Positions 10,770-19,373 of a stretch of 64,000 nt of DNA are shown piece by piece. This DNA comes from Sanguinoderma infundibulare (Eukaryota; Basidiomycota; Agaricomycetes; Polyporales; Polyporaceae): NCBI GenBank assembly GCA_032821775.1, contig JAVLRN010000003.1:868001-932000 (forward strand). The letters run 5' to 3'. Every line of letters begins with the position of its first letter. The stretch's first letter is position 1. The notes under the pieces are model-generated. The model ran no database searches and was not told the origin of the DNA. It was given only the letters and a program-made list of their open reading frames with translations. Both the position numbers and the translations under genes were made by a program.

Positions 10770-11696
10770 TCAAAGGGTCCCGATCACGCTCGCAAATCCT
10801 TTCCAGATCCTCGCCAGATAAAGGGGGACCGCGTCCAGGCTGTAGGACGAGCGCGGGTGGAAGTTGCGGTCCTCCGTGAGGCTCGAGTCGCCGTTACTGT
10901 CCTCGTCCGCACCTTGGCTCGTCGCCAAGGCCGCCTTTGCGTCCGAGTCCAGAACGTCAGCGAGGGACATTGACTTGGCGAGGAGGACCAGGTCGCCAGA
11001 CTGGTCCTCCATAACACTGCAACTCTCCTCGGAGACGTCTTCGAGGAAGGTCGGCTTCATGACGAGGGGAGTTTCAGCGCCAGCACTCCGGCCTTCGTCA
11101 TCAGCGCAACCTTCCTCGGCATTGCGCTCGCCGGCGCTGCTCGTAGAGTAGGGGGACCTGTCGAACAAAGACACCGGATCGGGGTCAGCGCCACCCCCCG
11201 CGTGCCAGTCCTCTTCGGATAACCAGCACTCGGGGGCAGACCCAGAAGCAGCGCTCTTAAAGACTGCAGACGAGGGGCGAAGAATGCCATCTTCGTCGCT
11301 CGACGCAGCCTTGGAAGGTGGGGAGAACACGGCGGGCGGCGACAAACGTTCCGGAGAGTCGCCACACTCCCCTTCCTCACCAGCCGCCAACGCGTCCAAT
11401 CCCCACTCACCGTAGTCGTACTTGTCCGTGTCCGGAATACTCCACTCGCTGCCCAAGCTCTGCTGCTCCGACGCCTGCCAAGATCGCACCTGGCGGTCGA
11501 GGTCGAGGAAGCTCGGCTGAGCGTTCGGCGAGACTGGCTCGCGATCCCCTTGAAGGAGCATCCGAGTCCCCTGGCCAGAGGGGAGGTCGGACACCGGGAC
11601 AAAGGGGTACCTGGAGAATGCGAGTGGCCAGCACACCAGGTCGCAGGCGGGCCTTTCGAGGGAGTAGAAACGCGCAGAGGGGAAGAGGCTAGACAT
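10770..11696 (-). CDS. Uncharacterised acidic, Ser-rich protein
   Basis: This is a single uninterrupted frame of 308 codons from ATG at 11696, unusually intronless for this region. The N-terminus (MSSLFPSARFYSLERPAC) is followed by a long disordered stretch rich in Ser, Asp, Glu, Pro and Gly. Tryptophans are spaced through it (RSWQASEQQ, SEWSIPDTDKYDYGEWG, CWLSEEDWHAGG), and the C-terminus reads YLARIWKGFASVIGTL. No signal peptide, membrane segment or catalytic motif is visible. The composition suggests an intrinsically disordered regulatory protein, but that is only an inference. It stands alone between two accessory orphan genes. Frames on the opposite strand look like shadows of its biased composition. 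Confidence 0.5.
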   Translation of the reverse strand: MSSLFPSARFYSLERPACDLVCWPLAFSRYPFVPVSDLPSGQGTRMLLQGDREPVSPNAQPSFLDLDRQVRSWQASEQQSLGSEWSIPDTDKYDYGEWGLDALAAGEEGECGDSPERLSPPAVFSPPSKAASSDEDGILRPSSAVFKSAASGSAPECWLSEEDWHAGGGADPDPVSLFDRSPYSTSSAGERNAEEGCADDEGRSAGAETPLVMKPTFLEDVSEESCSVMEDQSGDLVLLAKSMSLADVLDSDAKAALATSQGADEDSNGDSSLTEDRNFHPRSSYSLDAVPLYLARIWKGFASVIGTL

Positions 11697-12212
11697 GCTG
11701 GGTGGAGAGAGTAGAGCTCACTGCGCAGCAGCGTAGGACAAGTAAGAGGGGTAGGTGAAGAGTTGCGACCGAGTCTGGCGGCGGGTATATTGGGGCAGAG
11801 GTAATGATCGGGACCGAGTGCTCACCTCCCCAGTAGGCACCGCTTATTCGTCTGCACCTCTGGAATACCGAACGTCTTATGTAAAAACACATCGTAGTCC
11901 GTCAGCGATTGAAGAATTAGGCGCATATAGTGAGCTTCGACATACCTCAGACGACCAAGTTTGCATCAAGGGCCTGAATAGCGAGGCCCAGAGAGCTTGA
12001 TAGATGCCACGGTCCACGGTAGCATTCATGTGTGACAGCGTGTCAGTCAGACAGTAATGAAGGACAAGCACCGTGGGGGACAGTGAGCAGACTGGCAGGG
12101 CTGTCCGAAAGTGGCCTCGGCCTGCGGTGGTTCTGTGTATGCCGCTGTATGCCGTCAGCCCTCAAAAAGGAAGTCTAAGCGCGCATGTTGGGCAATGGTT
12201 TTCTGGAACCTT

Positions 12213-12226
12213 GACGTGGTATTGCG
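12213..12226. repeat. Target-site duplication, left copy
   Basis: The 14 bases gacgtggtattgcg are repeated exactly at 12706-12719, directly after a poly(A) run. Together they bracket the inserted DNA. Confidence 0.85.
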
Positions 12227-12666
12227 CACTCCACCCGGACGTCCTTCCACTCCTGGACTTCGGTTGGGAGGCCATTCTTTCCCCTCGCGCCCTCGAGCAT
12301 ATCCAACGGCTCCAGGACCGAGGCCATCTCTATCCCACCACCGAGCTCGCGGTCTCTGATGAGATCCGACAGCTCCGTGGCCATCCATCCTCATCAAGTC
12401 TCCTGCCACGGGACGTGACGTCTCCCGCCGTAGGACAGCTTTCTATGTGTGTTGCGCGGACGGAGCACGGAGGGGGCTCGCGTTCGTCTTGACGGGTGTT
12501 GTTGTATCGAGGGCGGTTCCGCTCGCTGCCTTCGGGTGCGGACCAGCCATGCGGCCTATGGGGCTCGTGTGTTGCCAACTGAACGCTGGATACCGGTTTG
12601 GTTCGATGAGGATCTAGTTACATGTGTTCTTGTGTAAAGGTCTCCCTTGAATCTCATAACCTGTCT

Positions 12667-12705
<39 letters not shown>
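12227..12705 (+). mobile_element. Poly(A)-tailed non-LTR retro-insertion (truncated LINE, SINE or retrocopy)
   Basis: The 479-base segment ends in 38 consecutive A residues (12668-12705) and is bracketed by a perfect 14-base direct repeat, the signature of target-primed reverse transcription. Its first 260 bases hold an open frame with protein-like text (LDFGWEAILSPRALEHIQR, TTELAVSDEIRQLRG) that stops near 12492. About 170 bases follow before the poly(A), like a 3' UTR. The frame has no start of its own inside the insertion, so the copy looks 5'-truncated. I do not recognise a reverse transcriptase motif, so it may be a dead LINE end or a processed copy of a host mRNA. The uninterrupted A run and the perfect duplication suggest a recent event. 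Confidence 0.85.
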
Positions 12706-12707
<2 letters not shown>

Positions 12708-12719
12708 CGTGGTATTGCG
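12706..12719. repeat. Target-site duplication, right copy
   Basis: This is the second exact copy of gacgtggtattgcg. It lies immediately after the poly(A) run, and unrelated sequence follows it. Confidence 0.85.
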
Positions 12720-13029
12720 TCTGGTCGAACCAACTCAGTTGAACGGCTTTCACCACCAGCAGCGCTTTTGCTATACTGTATTACTGATCTTCCGTCTGGA
12801 GCTAAGGCTTTATACAGCAATCTCATGCAACCCCGGCATGTTCTGTCAGCCGCCCCGAGTCGGCGAATGTGCGGCATGCATGCCGTTTCGAACACGACCA
12901 GGAGACCATCCGGAAACTGCAATCTCGAGCTCGACATCTGCCTGTCTCCTACCCCTCACCGCCCAAATACTGCTGTGCAGTATCCCGCCTTTCTCTCCAC
13001 TTATCTCCACATCGTTCTAGTCTGCGACT

Positions 13030-13697
13030 ATGTCTTCCTACACCGACATCGCTCTCTTCACGCTCAAGACCCCTGGTGGGCAATACTTTGGACGTTCGGT
13101 GCACAGAAAGAACAAGGTCGTTGCAGAGTACCGTGCATGGGTCGTCGGGAAGACATTCTCTAAGCCCTTGCCTTACTTCAGGCCACCGCCGTTCGGAGCT
13201 GATCGCCCCCAGCGGACGAATCTGGACGAGGCTCGTCCGGCCCTCAAGGTGGCGGTTGACCCTAGCGCGACCGAAAATACTCCTCTCGTCTCCCCCTGGG
13301 CTACCTTCTGTGTCCAGAACGATGAGCAAGACATCGCAGACGAGCTGGAAGTCGAGCAGATGCTCCTTCTCCCCGAAGGCGATGGCAACGCCACTCTGCA
13401 TCTGCCTCGGTGTTCGGACGACCGCATGGCCGTCAAAAGGCTTTCCCCAAGGCTCCCCAAAGGCGTACGATTTTTCTCTGCGTCGTTCTCGTTACCTTGC
13501 TGACCTCTTTCCTCCCCAAGCCCACGTACTCCCAGCTGCCGCAACCTCGAGAGAGGGGACGCTCGCGATACATAGAAGACCCACAGAAGCTTCTAGCGAG
13601 GCTTCGCAGTATGCAGAGCGATATGGCGAGACTCGCTGCAAAGGTCGAGCTCAAGTCCAGGTCCTCTGACAATATCGCCGGGACGTCGACGGCGTAA
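13030..13697 (+). CDS. Orphan protein with C-terminal coiled coil
   Basis: The start MSSYTDIALFTLKTPGG at 13030 opens a 145-codon exon (13030-13464). A 56-base GT-AG intron joins it in phase 0 to a 59-codon exon (13521-13697) ending in TAA, giving 203 residues. The second exon holds a heptad-like helix (PQKLLARLRSMQSDMARLAA) that probably forms a coiled coil. The first contains a Pro- and aromatic-rich stretch (KPLPYFRPPPFGADRP) and an acidic run (DEQDIADELEVEQM). No known family is recognised. Reading through the intron would instead give a 157-residue protein ending LPC. I prefer the spliced form because the downstream frame is clean and the acceptor tttcctccccaag is strong. It sits beside the retro-insertion and the diverged tandem repeat. 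Confidence 0.55.
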
Positions 13698-15486
13698 GGC
13701 GTCCCCCTCGGACCTTTCCTGGACCTCTCTCGGACCGTTTTCGTCTCTTACCGCGTTCCGCTCGCAGGTTGCTGGCTACAACCTGTGTTCTGAACGCGTT
13801 TGTTCTGTATGGACTCGTTCCGGCACGGTGCCTGTCTTGTTCCGGTTCGTAGGCTGGTGGCTACAGCCTACGACTCGGGCTTAGCAGGCCAGTGACCATG
13901 CTAGCTTTGGACATTGTTGACTGGTCATCAACTCGGAGCCTGGTGTTCTGTCATGGGTCGGCTTCAGCTGTCGTCTTCGATGTTATGGGTTGTTGGCTAC
14001 GGCCTATACCTCGAAGACAACATGCGGCTTACCGTCCCGGCGTCGGTTCAGGATTCACTTTGTATGTTTCGGTTTCCCCTTCGTGCTTGCTTCAGATTCG
14101 TGGACTCGGACTGCTGGTTACAGCCTCGGAATCGCTTCGTTTGGACTCATGAACTGCTAGCATGCTGACTACGGCCCACGACTTGGACTCGGCAGATCAG
14201 TGGCCGTAGAGTCGTGCAATTTAGCTTTGGACATTGTCGACTCGTCACCGACTCGAAGCCCGGTGATTTGTTTCATATTGGGTCAGCTTCAGCTGTCTTC
14301 TTGCATCTCATGGGTTGCTGGCTACACCAGCGCTCTCTGACTTGAAGTCAGCATGCCGCTAATTGATGTTTGCTTCATGTATCGGACGTGGCAAAGTGTG
14401 GGTTTAGGATTCGCTGTGTACGTTTCGGCTTTCGCTCCGGACTGGCTTCGTTTGGATCCATGGACTTGGACTGGTAGTTGCGGCTTCGCACCTATCTCGT
14501 TCCGACTCGTGGACTGTAGTTACGCCTACGACTAGTTTCAGTTCGGTACCTGTCCGTGCCTCGTTCAGGTTCGTAGGCTTTGACTTGGCCGGGGCGGGCC
14601 CCGGCCCAGTGTGAATACGGAGCATGGTCGACGTAATGTTTGGACACTGTTGAGCTTATTTTTGAGGATTCATCAGGACTACGTTTTTCTGCTGGTTCAT
14701 TCTCAGAACCGTAACTGTCTTTTTCCAATAACGTGCTGGGCTGCTGTCTATGGCCTCAGTGCGAGAGACGACTCGAGGTGGGCATGCGGGTGACCATTCA
14801 ACGTTTCCCTCGTCGTGTACTAACTACATGCCTCACTGCCGGAAGGAGATTTGGAATTGTCGTTCGACATGAACACCGCATGAGCAGAGCGATGGATGCT
14901 GATACCAGGAGGGTCATGACACACGCGCGTTGAGGGACCTGGCTGATTCTTGATTTATCATTGTGGGAGCGTGAGCGCTCGTCGGCTGAAGGGGTTGCCA
15001 TTGATGATGTTTTCGAACCAAGTACTGTGGTTCGCGCTGCGGTCAGGATGAACTTCGTGAGTATTTGACATTCGGTCCATGCGGCATTAGCGACTATTGG
15101 AGTCTTTGCATGTCCAGTCTATGGGTGTTTCGGGCAGGGCATGTGGACATCCAGAAAACAGTCTTGGCATCCCTTTCGCATTTGAACAACACGGAGAATG
15201 GCATCTTTATGATCTCACGTCTTAATATATACATTCACAGCTGTTATTTCCCCGCGAGACAGCCCTAATTTTCAAGTACCAATGTGCATCCACCGTTCAG
15301 CCGGCGTAAGAGACCTTGACAGAGCTAGAAGAGGTTGAGACTGAGGTGCCGTATATAATATCCTCTGGTGGAAGTCGCGATGCAGGTGACATCGCTACCA
15401 ATGCATTCATTCCATTGAACGACCAACCTCAAGCCGGAGATATGTACATAACTCGTCAGGAAAACCAGCGGGGCTCTCCATGGTTG
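13698..15486. other. Long intergenic stretch with diverged tandem repeats
   Basis: About 1.8 kb without a convincing gene. The first 900 bases are a degenerate tandem repeat, listed separately. From 14650 onward there are only short frames without motifs. The last 250 bases before 15487 are the 3' side of cyclin C. Confidence 0.5.
13800..14600 (+). repeat. Diverged noncoding tandem repeat, unit about 320-350 bases
   Basis: Unit copies can be aligned by eye. The text agctttggacattgt at 13902 recurs at 14222, followed in both by tcg/tgactcgtca-type sequence, gcttcagctgtc and then tgggttg(c/t)tggctac. Near 14100 and 14450 the text gtggactcgga recurs. The block ggttcgtaggct at about 13842 recurs near 14568, opening a third partial copy. 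Within the units a short motif ggctac(a/g)gcct recurs (near 13858, 13994 and 14165). Frames are not conserved between copies, so the repeat appears noncoding. Confidence 0.65.
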
Positions 15487-16985
15487 TCAACCGGCTGCCT
15501 GCGTGCGTTCTAACATCTTGTTGACCGCGACCGGTCTCCCGCTGGCAGGATGTGCCAAGTCAGCCATGCGCAGCTCTCTCATCCGCAAGATGAGCTGGAC
15601 GAGGGATGTTGGGGTAATGATCTCGTTATGGGCACCGTCATCCTGGACAGAAGGCGAGTCTCCCCCGGTGATGACACTGAGATTTCGCCCTGACCTTGAC
15701 CCGGCTCTTCGAGTTCCGCCGGCCGGGCTCGCAGTGGAAGTCGACTTATGTGAGAGGGAGGATCTGGCCGAGTCTGTGTTGGCGTTGGGGTCCTCACTGT
15801 ACCGGTCCCACAAGGCATACAAGGAGATAATCTCCTGTGCAATGGTAGCGACAAGACTCATGCTGACGTTCAGGCCGGCCATGAAGCCGATAACGTCTTG
15901 GGGCTGCTGTTGCTTCTTTTGATTGTGCGATGCAGAGCGAGAGGAACGACGGGTAGGCGAATGGGAATGGGTGTGGAGAGAGGGACCGGAGTGGGAGTGG
16001 GACGAGGAAGCGGATTGCTGGATGGAAGAGCGGGTCTGTGGGTTGAAGACGAGAGTGAGGTAGATGGCCGAGATCGCGATGAGATGGGGGGGATAGAGGA
16101 GGCAAAGCTCGGAGCGATAAGTGTCGTTGATGATGAACCTTTGACGAGCTTGAGCGGGTTATGTTGTCAAAGAATGGGTGAGGGGAGCGCACCATGCCAT
16201 TTGTAAGGCGCCCTCGTGGAGTTCCAGCCTGCCCTCGCCTGTTCCCCAATATCGAGGACCGTCGACATCTTCCGCATCTGCTTCGCCCGCCTCTGCCTCC
16301 GAAATGGCGGCGCCTCCTTCCTTGCCGCAGAGGGTCATGAGGGTACGGTAGGGATGGAAGACGGTGAGGTCACACTCGAGCTCGTCGACGAGGTAGAACT
16401 CCATCTCGGCCAACTTGGAGTTGTCTGACGGAAATGACTTGATGCCGTATTCCTCGCCTAGTCGCTTTCTATGTCAACTAGGTAGTCAGGCTGGACGATG
16501 AGAACTCAATTACCGAAGAGCATGCGAGCCTCGGAGACGACATTCTTGATATGAACTGGAGACTCCTCTGCCTTTGCAGCGACATAGCAACAGGCAGCGA
16601 TGACGATGAAAGGATCCGTCTCACAGTAGGAGTTCTTGACGTAGAATCTGCGGAAGAAGACGGTGGCCGTGGCGATTACCCTTTGTCTGAGCTGGAGTTT
16701 CTTGCCGAGCTTGGAGATTACTGCGACGGGACCAGCACGGTCAGCGACGGCGAGGGATCCGAGGCCTTGTATGCAGGATAGACTCACGGTTGGCAAAGAA
16801 TATGTTGAGGAAGCCGAGGTACTCCGGGTTGTCGACATACTGGAGGTCATCGGAGCGGGCCTGGTGGAGAGTGGACCGGTCGACGATCCAGCGTTTGCTT
16901 GGGCGGCGGAGGCTGAGGAATGGCAAGGGGAGTATTGGGGAGAGGAGACGTACTAGTGGGAGCTCGACCAGAAGCTGGTGGCCAT
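15487..16985 (-). CDS. SSN8: Cyclin C, Mediator kinase-module cyclin
   Basis: Cyclin C partners CDK8 in the Mediator kinase module, which represses or tunes RNA polymerase II in the nucleus. A 32-base first exon (16954-16985) encodes MATSFWSSSHY. It splices across a phase-2 intron to KRWIVDRSTLHQ (16788-16897) and then to the cyclin box (ATATVFFRRFYVKNSYC, IVIAACCYVAAKAEESPVHI). The next exon, KRLGEEYGIKSFPSDNSKLA, leads to YLVDELECDLTVFHPY. The second cyclin fold holds LYPPHLIAISAIYLTLVF and MAGLNVSMSLVATIAQEI. A basic Ser/His-rich loop (SSSHSHSGPSLHTHSHSPTR) is inserted in the second fold, and a Ser-rich tail precedes the helix LVQLILRMRELRM. It is divergent from MDH with 205 bases between. 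Confidence 0.94.
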
Positions 16986-17190
16986 TGGGACGACGACCAT
17001 TCGCCCGCTGTGCGAACCGAGTCCGAGGCCATGCGCCGGGCACCCGACAGCGCGCCGTCAGAGTCCCGACCTGCTCCGAGCCCGGGCCTCAAAACGCGGG
17101 CTTTGACGGCCACATCGCTCCCCACACCTTTTCCCTTCCGCTCGCCGTCTTCACCACCCTCCTCACCGTCTGACGACGACGACGTCTACC
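16986..17190. promoter_or_regulatory. Shared divergent promoter of cyclin C and MDH
   Basis: Only 205 bases separate the two start codons, so the promoters must overlap. The MDH side is strongly pyrimidine-rich (repeated ttccc and caccctcctcaccg) just before its ATG, typical of highly expressed fungal genes. No TATA box is visible. The promoter role is inferred from position. Confidence 0.6.
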
Positions 17191-18457
17191 ATGTTCTTCC
17201 GTGCCGCCGCCCGTTCACTCTCTTCTCAGACCCGCCAGTTCTCCTCCTCGGCCGCACGCCAGTCCAAGGTCGCGGTCCTCGGCGCGGGCGGAGGAATTGG
17301 CCAGCCCTTGTCCCTCCTACTCAAGCTCAACCCGTTGGTCACCGAGCTTTCCCTTTACGATATCCGTGGTGCTCCGGGTGTCGCTGCTGATGTCTCTCAC
17401 ATCGATACCAAGAGCGAGGTGCGCTTCCTCCTTCTCCTGCCTGCCACACGTGTAACCTCACCCCATCCCATTCAAGGTCAACGGTTACCCCGCTGACAAG
17501 CTCGACCAAGCTCTCGAGGGCACTGACGTCGTCGTCATCCCCGCTGGTGTCCCCCGTAAGGTATGCGTGCTTCCCACCTGCCAACTACAGTTTTGATTGC
17601 TGACCCTCGGCCTCTCTTCGTCTAGCCCGGTGTAAGACTCGCTTTCGGCCCTTCTTCTCTTCCTATCCTGTTCTAACTCCGAGAACCATCGTGCAGATGA
17701 CTCGTGACGACCTTTTCAACACCAACGCGTCCATTGTCCGTGACCTTGCTGCTGCCATCGCCCGCGTTTCCCCGAAGGCCCACGTCCTCGTCATCTCCAA
17801 CCCCGTCAACTCCACCGTCCCCATCGTCTCTGCAGTCTTCGAGAAGGCCGGCGTTTATGACCCCGCTCACATCTTCGGTGTCACCACCCTCGATGTCGTC
17901 CGTGCCCAGCGCTTCCTCGCCGGCATCGCCGGTGCTGACCCCAAGAACGTCCCCGTTACCGTCGTTGGTGGTCACTCAGGTGCGACCATCGTCCCTCTCC
18001 TTTCTCAGACCCCGCACGGCAAGGGTGTCTCGGGCGAGGTCTACAAGAAGCTTGTGCACCGCATCCAGTTCGGCGGTGACGAGGTCGTCCAGGCCAAGGA
18101 GGGTGCTGGATCCGCAACGCTCTCCATGGCCTACGCTGGTGCTCGCTTCACTGGCGACCTGCTCCGTGCACTCAACGGCGAGAGCGGAATTGTCGTCCCT
18201 ACGTTCGTCAAGAGCCCTCTCTTCGCTGATCAGGGCATTGAATACTTCTCCTCGAACGTTGAGCTTGGCGTAAGTCGTAACCTCTCATTTCACTCTCCCA
18301 GCTCGGCTAACAATGGTGTGACTTGCAGCCCAACGGTGTTGAGAAGATTCACCCTCTCGGCCAGCTCTCCGCGGAAGAGGAGGAGCTGCTCGCGGCTTGC
18401 TTGCCCGATCTCAAGAACAACATCGAGAAGGGCAAGAAATTCGTATCGCAGTCTTAG
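17191..18457 (+). CDS. MDH1: Malate dehydrogenase, mitochondrial
   Basis: This TCA-cycle enzyme oxidises malate to oxaloacetate with NAD in the mitochondrial matrix. The N-terminus ([20 protein letters not shown]) is a basic, hydroxylated targeting peptide. The Rossmann dinucleotide loop [15 protein letters not shown] follows. The substrate motif [20 protein letters not shown] supplies the conserved Arg residues, and [11 protein letters not shown] and [12 protein letters not shown] supply the catalytic His region. Five exons add up to exactly 340 codons: 17191-17418, 17477-17560, 17626-17631, 17697-18269 and 18329-18457. The third exon is only six bases (CCCGGT), encoding Pro-Gly of the KPGMTRDD motif. 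The length of 339 residues is normal for the mitochondrial form. Pyrimidine-rich sequence before the ATG suggests strong expression. Confidence 0.96.
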
Positions 18458-18669
18458 ATGAGTTGATAGTACTACCCTACAGCACTCGTACTGTCGTACG
18501 GCACCGTACCAAAAACGTTGTTGCACACCTAGAATCTAATGTGCACGTCACTTTTGGATTCATGACGATGGCGTTGTGGATATACTTCTTCGCTATAGTC
18601 CCTGCACGCTCTTTAGAGCTTGAGTCGAGGAAATGAAATATATTCACGTACGTTAAACGCGATTCACGA

Positions 18670-19215
18670 CTACCTATGACTCTTGCCTTTGCCCTTGACG
18701 GTGGTGAAGCCCTCTTCGTCCACTTCGGGCTCCTGCCTGGGGGCCGGTTGCCTCTCGACCAACTGAGGTGCTTCATCTTCCTCTTCCTCGTCGCTCATGT
18801 CCTCCCAATCGCTGTTATCGCCTGGAGCCTCCTCAACCTCAATCTTCTTGCCCTTCAACTCGTCCGCCCTGCCTTCAAAGTCCTTCAAGAGCTCGGTCTT
18901 GCCTGCGGACACTTCCTCCCAAAGCTTCACGACATCTCTCGCGACTGCCTCGGCACTGCCATCTTCCAAGTTGGCATCGAATTCGTCCGCCATGATCTGT
19001 AGCAGGCGATCTTCGACGTAGTCGAGGTCTGGTTTAGGATCTTGTTCCTCGAAGTCGTCAACGAGCACCGAGGCGAGCCAAGTGCGTTTCTCGGCGGATT
19101 CGGGGCCGCCCCAGCCTTGATCGACGGCAATGCGAAGGGCGGGCCAGTAGGCGAGGCGTGCAATGACACCACGGGCAAAGAGCACAGATGATTGTGGTGG
19201 ACTGGAAGTGGCCAT
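18670..19215 (-). CDS. TSR2: Pre-rRNA-processing protein TSR2
   Basis: TSR2 is a small nuclear chaperone that takes ribosomal protein eS26 from its importin and delivers it to pre-40S particles, supporting 20S rRNA processing. The 181-residue intronless frame carries the WGG signature (AVDQGWGGPESAEKRTWLAS) after an N-terminal helix (FARGVIARLAYWPALRIAV). A conserved acidic helical part (DLDYVEDRLLQIMADEFDAN) follows. The C-terminus is highly acidic and low-complexity (SDWEDMSDEEEEDEAP), then ends in EVDEEGFTTVKGKGKSHR, the typical tail of the family. I chose MATSSPPQSS at 19215 over an upstream in-frame ATG because it gives the usual N-terminus. It is tail to tail with MDH and head to head with GRC3, 158 bases away. 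Confidence 0.93.
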   Translation of the reverse strand: MATSSPPQSSVLFARGVIARLAYWPALRIAVDQGWGGPESAEKRTWLASVLVDDFEEQDPKPDLDYVEDRLLQIMADEFDANLEDGSAEAVARDVVKLWEEVSAGKTELLKDFEGRADELKGKKIEVEEAPGDNSDWEDMSDEEEEDEAPQLVERQPAPRQEPEVDEEGFTTVKGKGKSHR

Positions 19216-19373
19216 GGTTGAAGGGAGCAAGCTGAAGGTCATTCGCCGGCCCCAGTCGCCTCTCACCTGCAAATCTTTGCGCGCGCTTGGTGTGTTCTCT
19301 TGATCTCCTTTGCCTGCCCTTGCCTGCCCCTACCTCCCTTGTCCTTTTCTCATCGCCGTCGTCTGTCTCTGAG
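19216..19373. promoter_or_regulatory. Shared divergent promoter of TSR2 and GRC3
   Basis: 158 bases separate two genes that both serve ribosome biogenesis, TSR2 for the 40S side and GRC3 for ITS2 processing. The GRC3 side is C/T-rich. Co-regulation is plausible but not proven by the sequence. Confidence 0.6.

Larger units (their letters stand above)
11697..13029. other. Intergenic stretch carrying a retro-insertion
   Basis: Outside the insertion at 12227-12705 I see only promoter-like sequence. The 300 bases upstream of the minus-strand orphan start (11697-12000) contain a short gggtatattgg stretch near 11785. The bases before 13030 are pyrimidine-rich, consistent with the next gene's 5' UTR. 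No other gene is supported. Confidence 0.45.
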
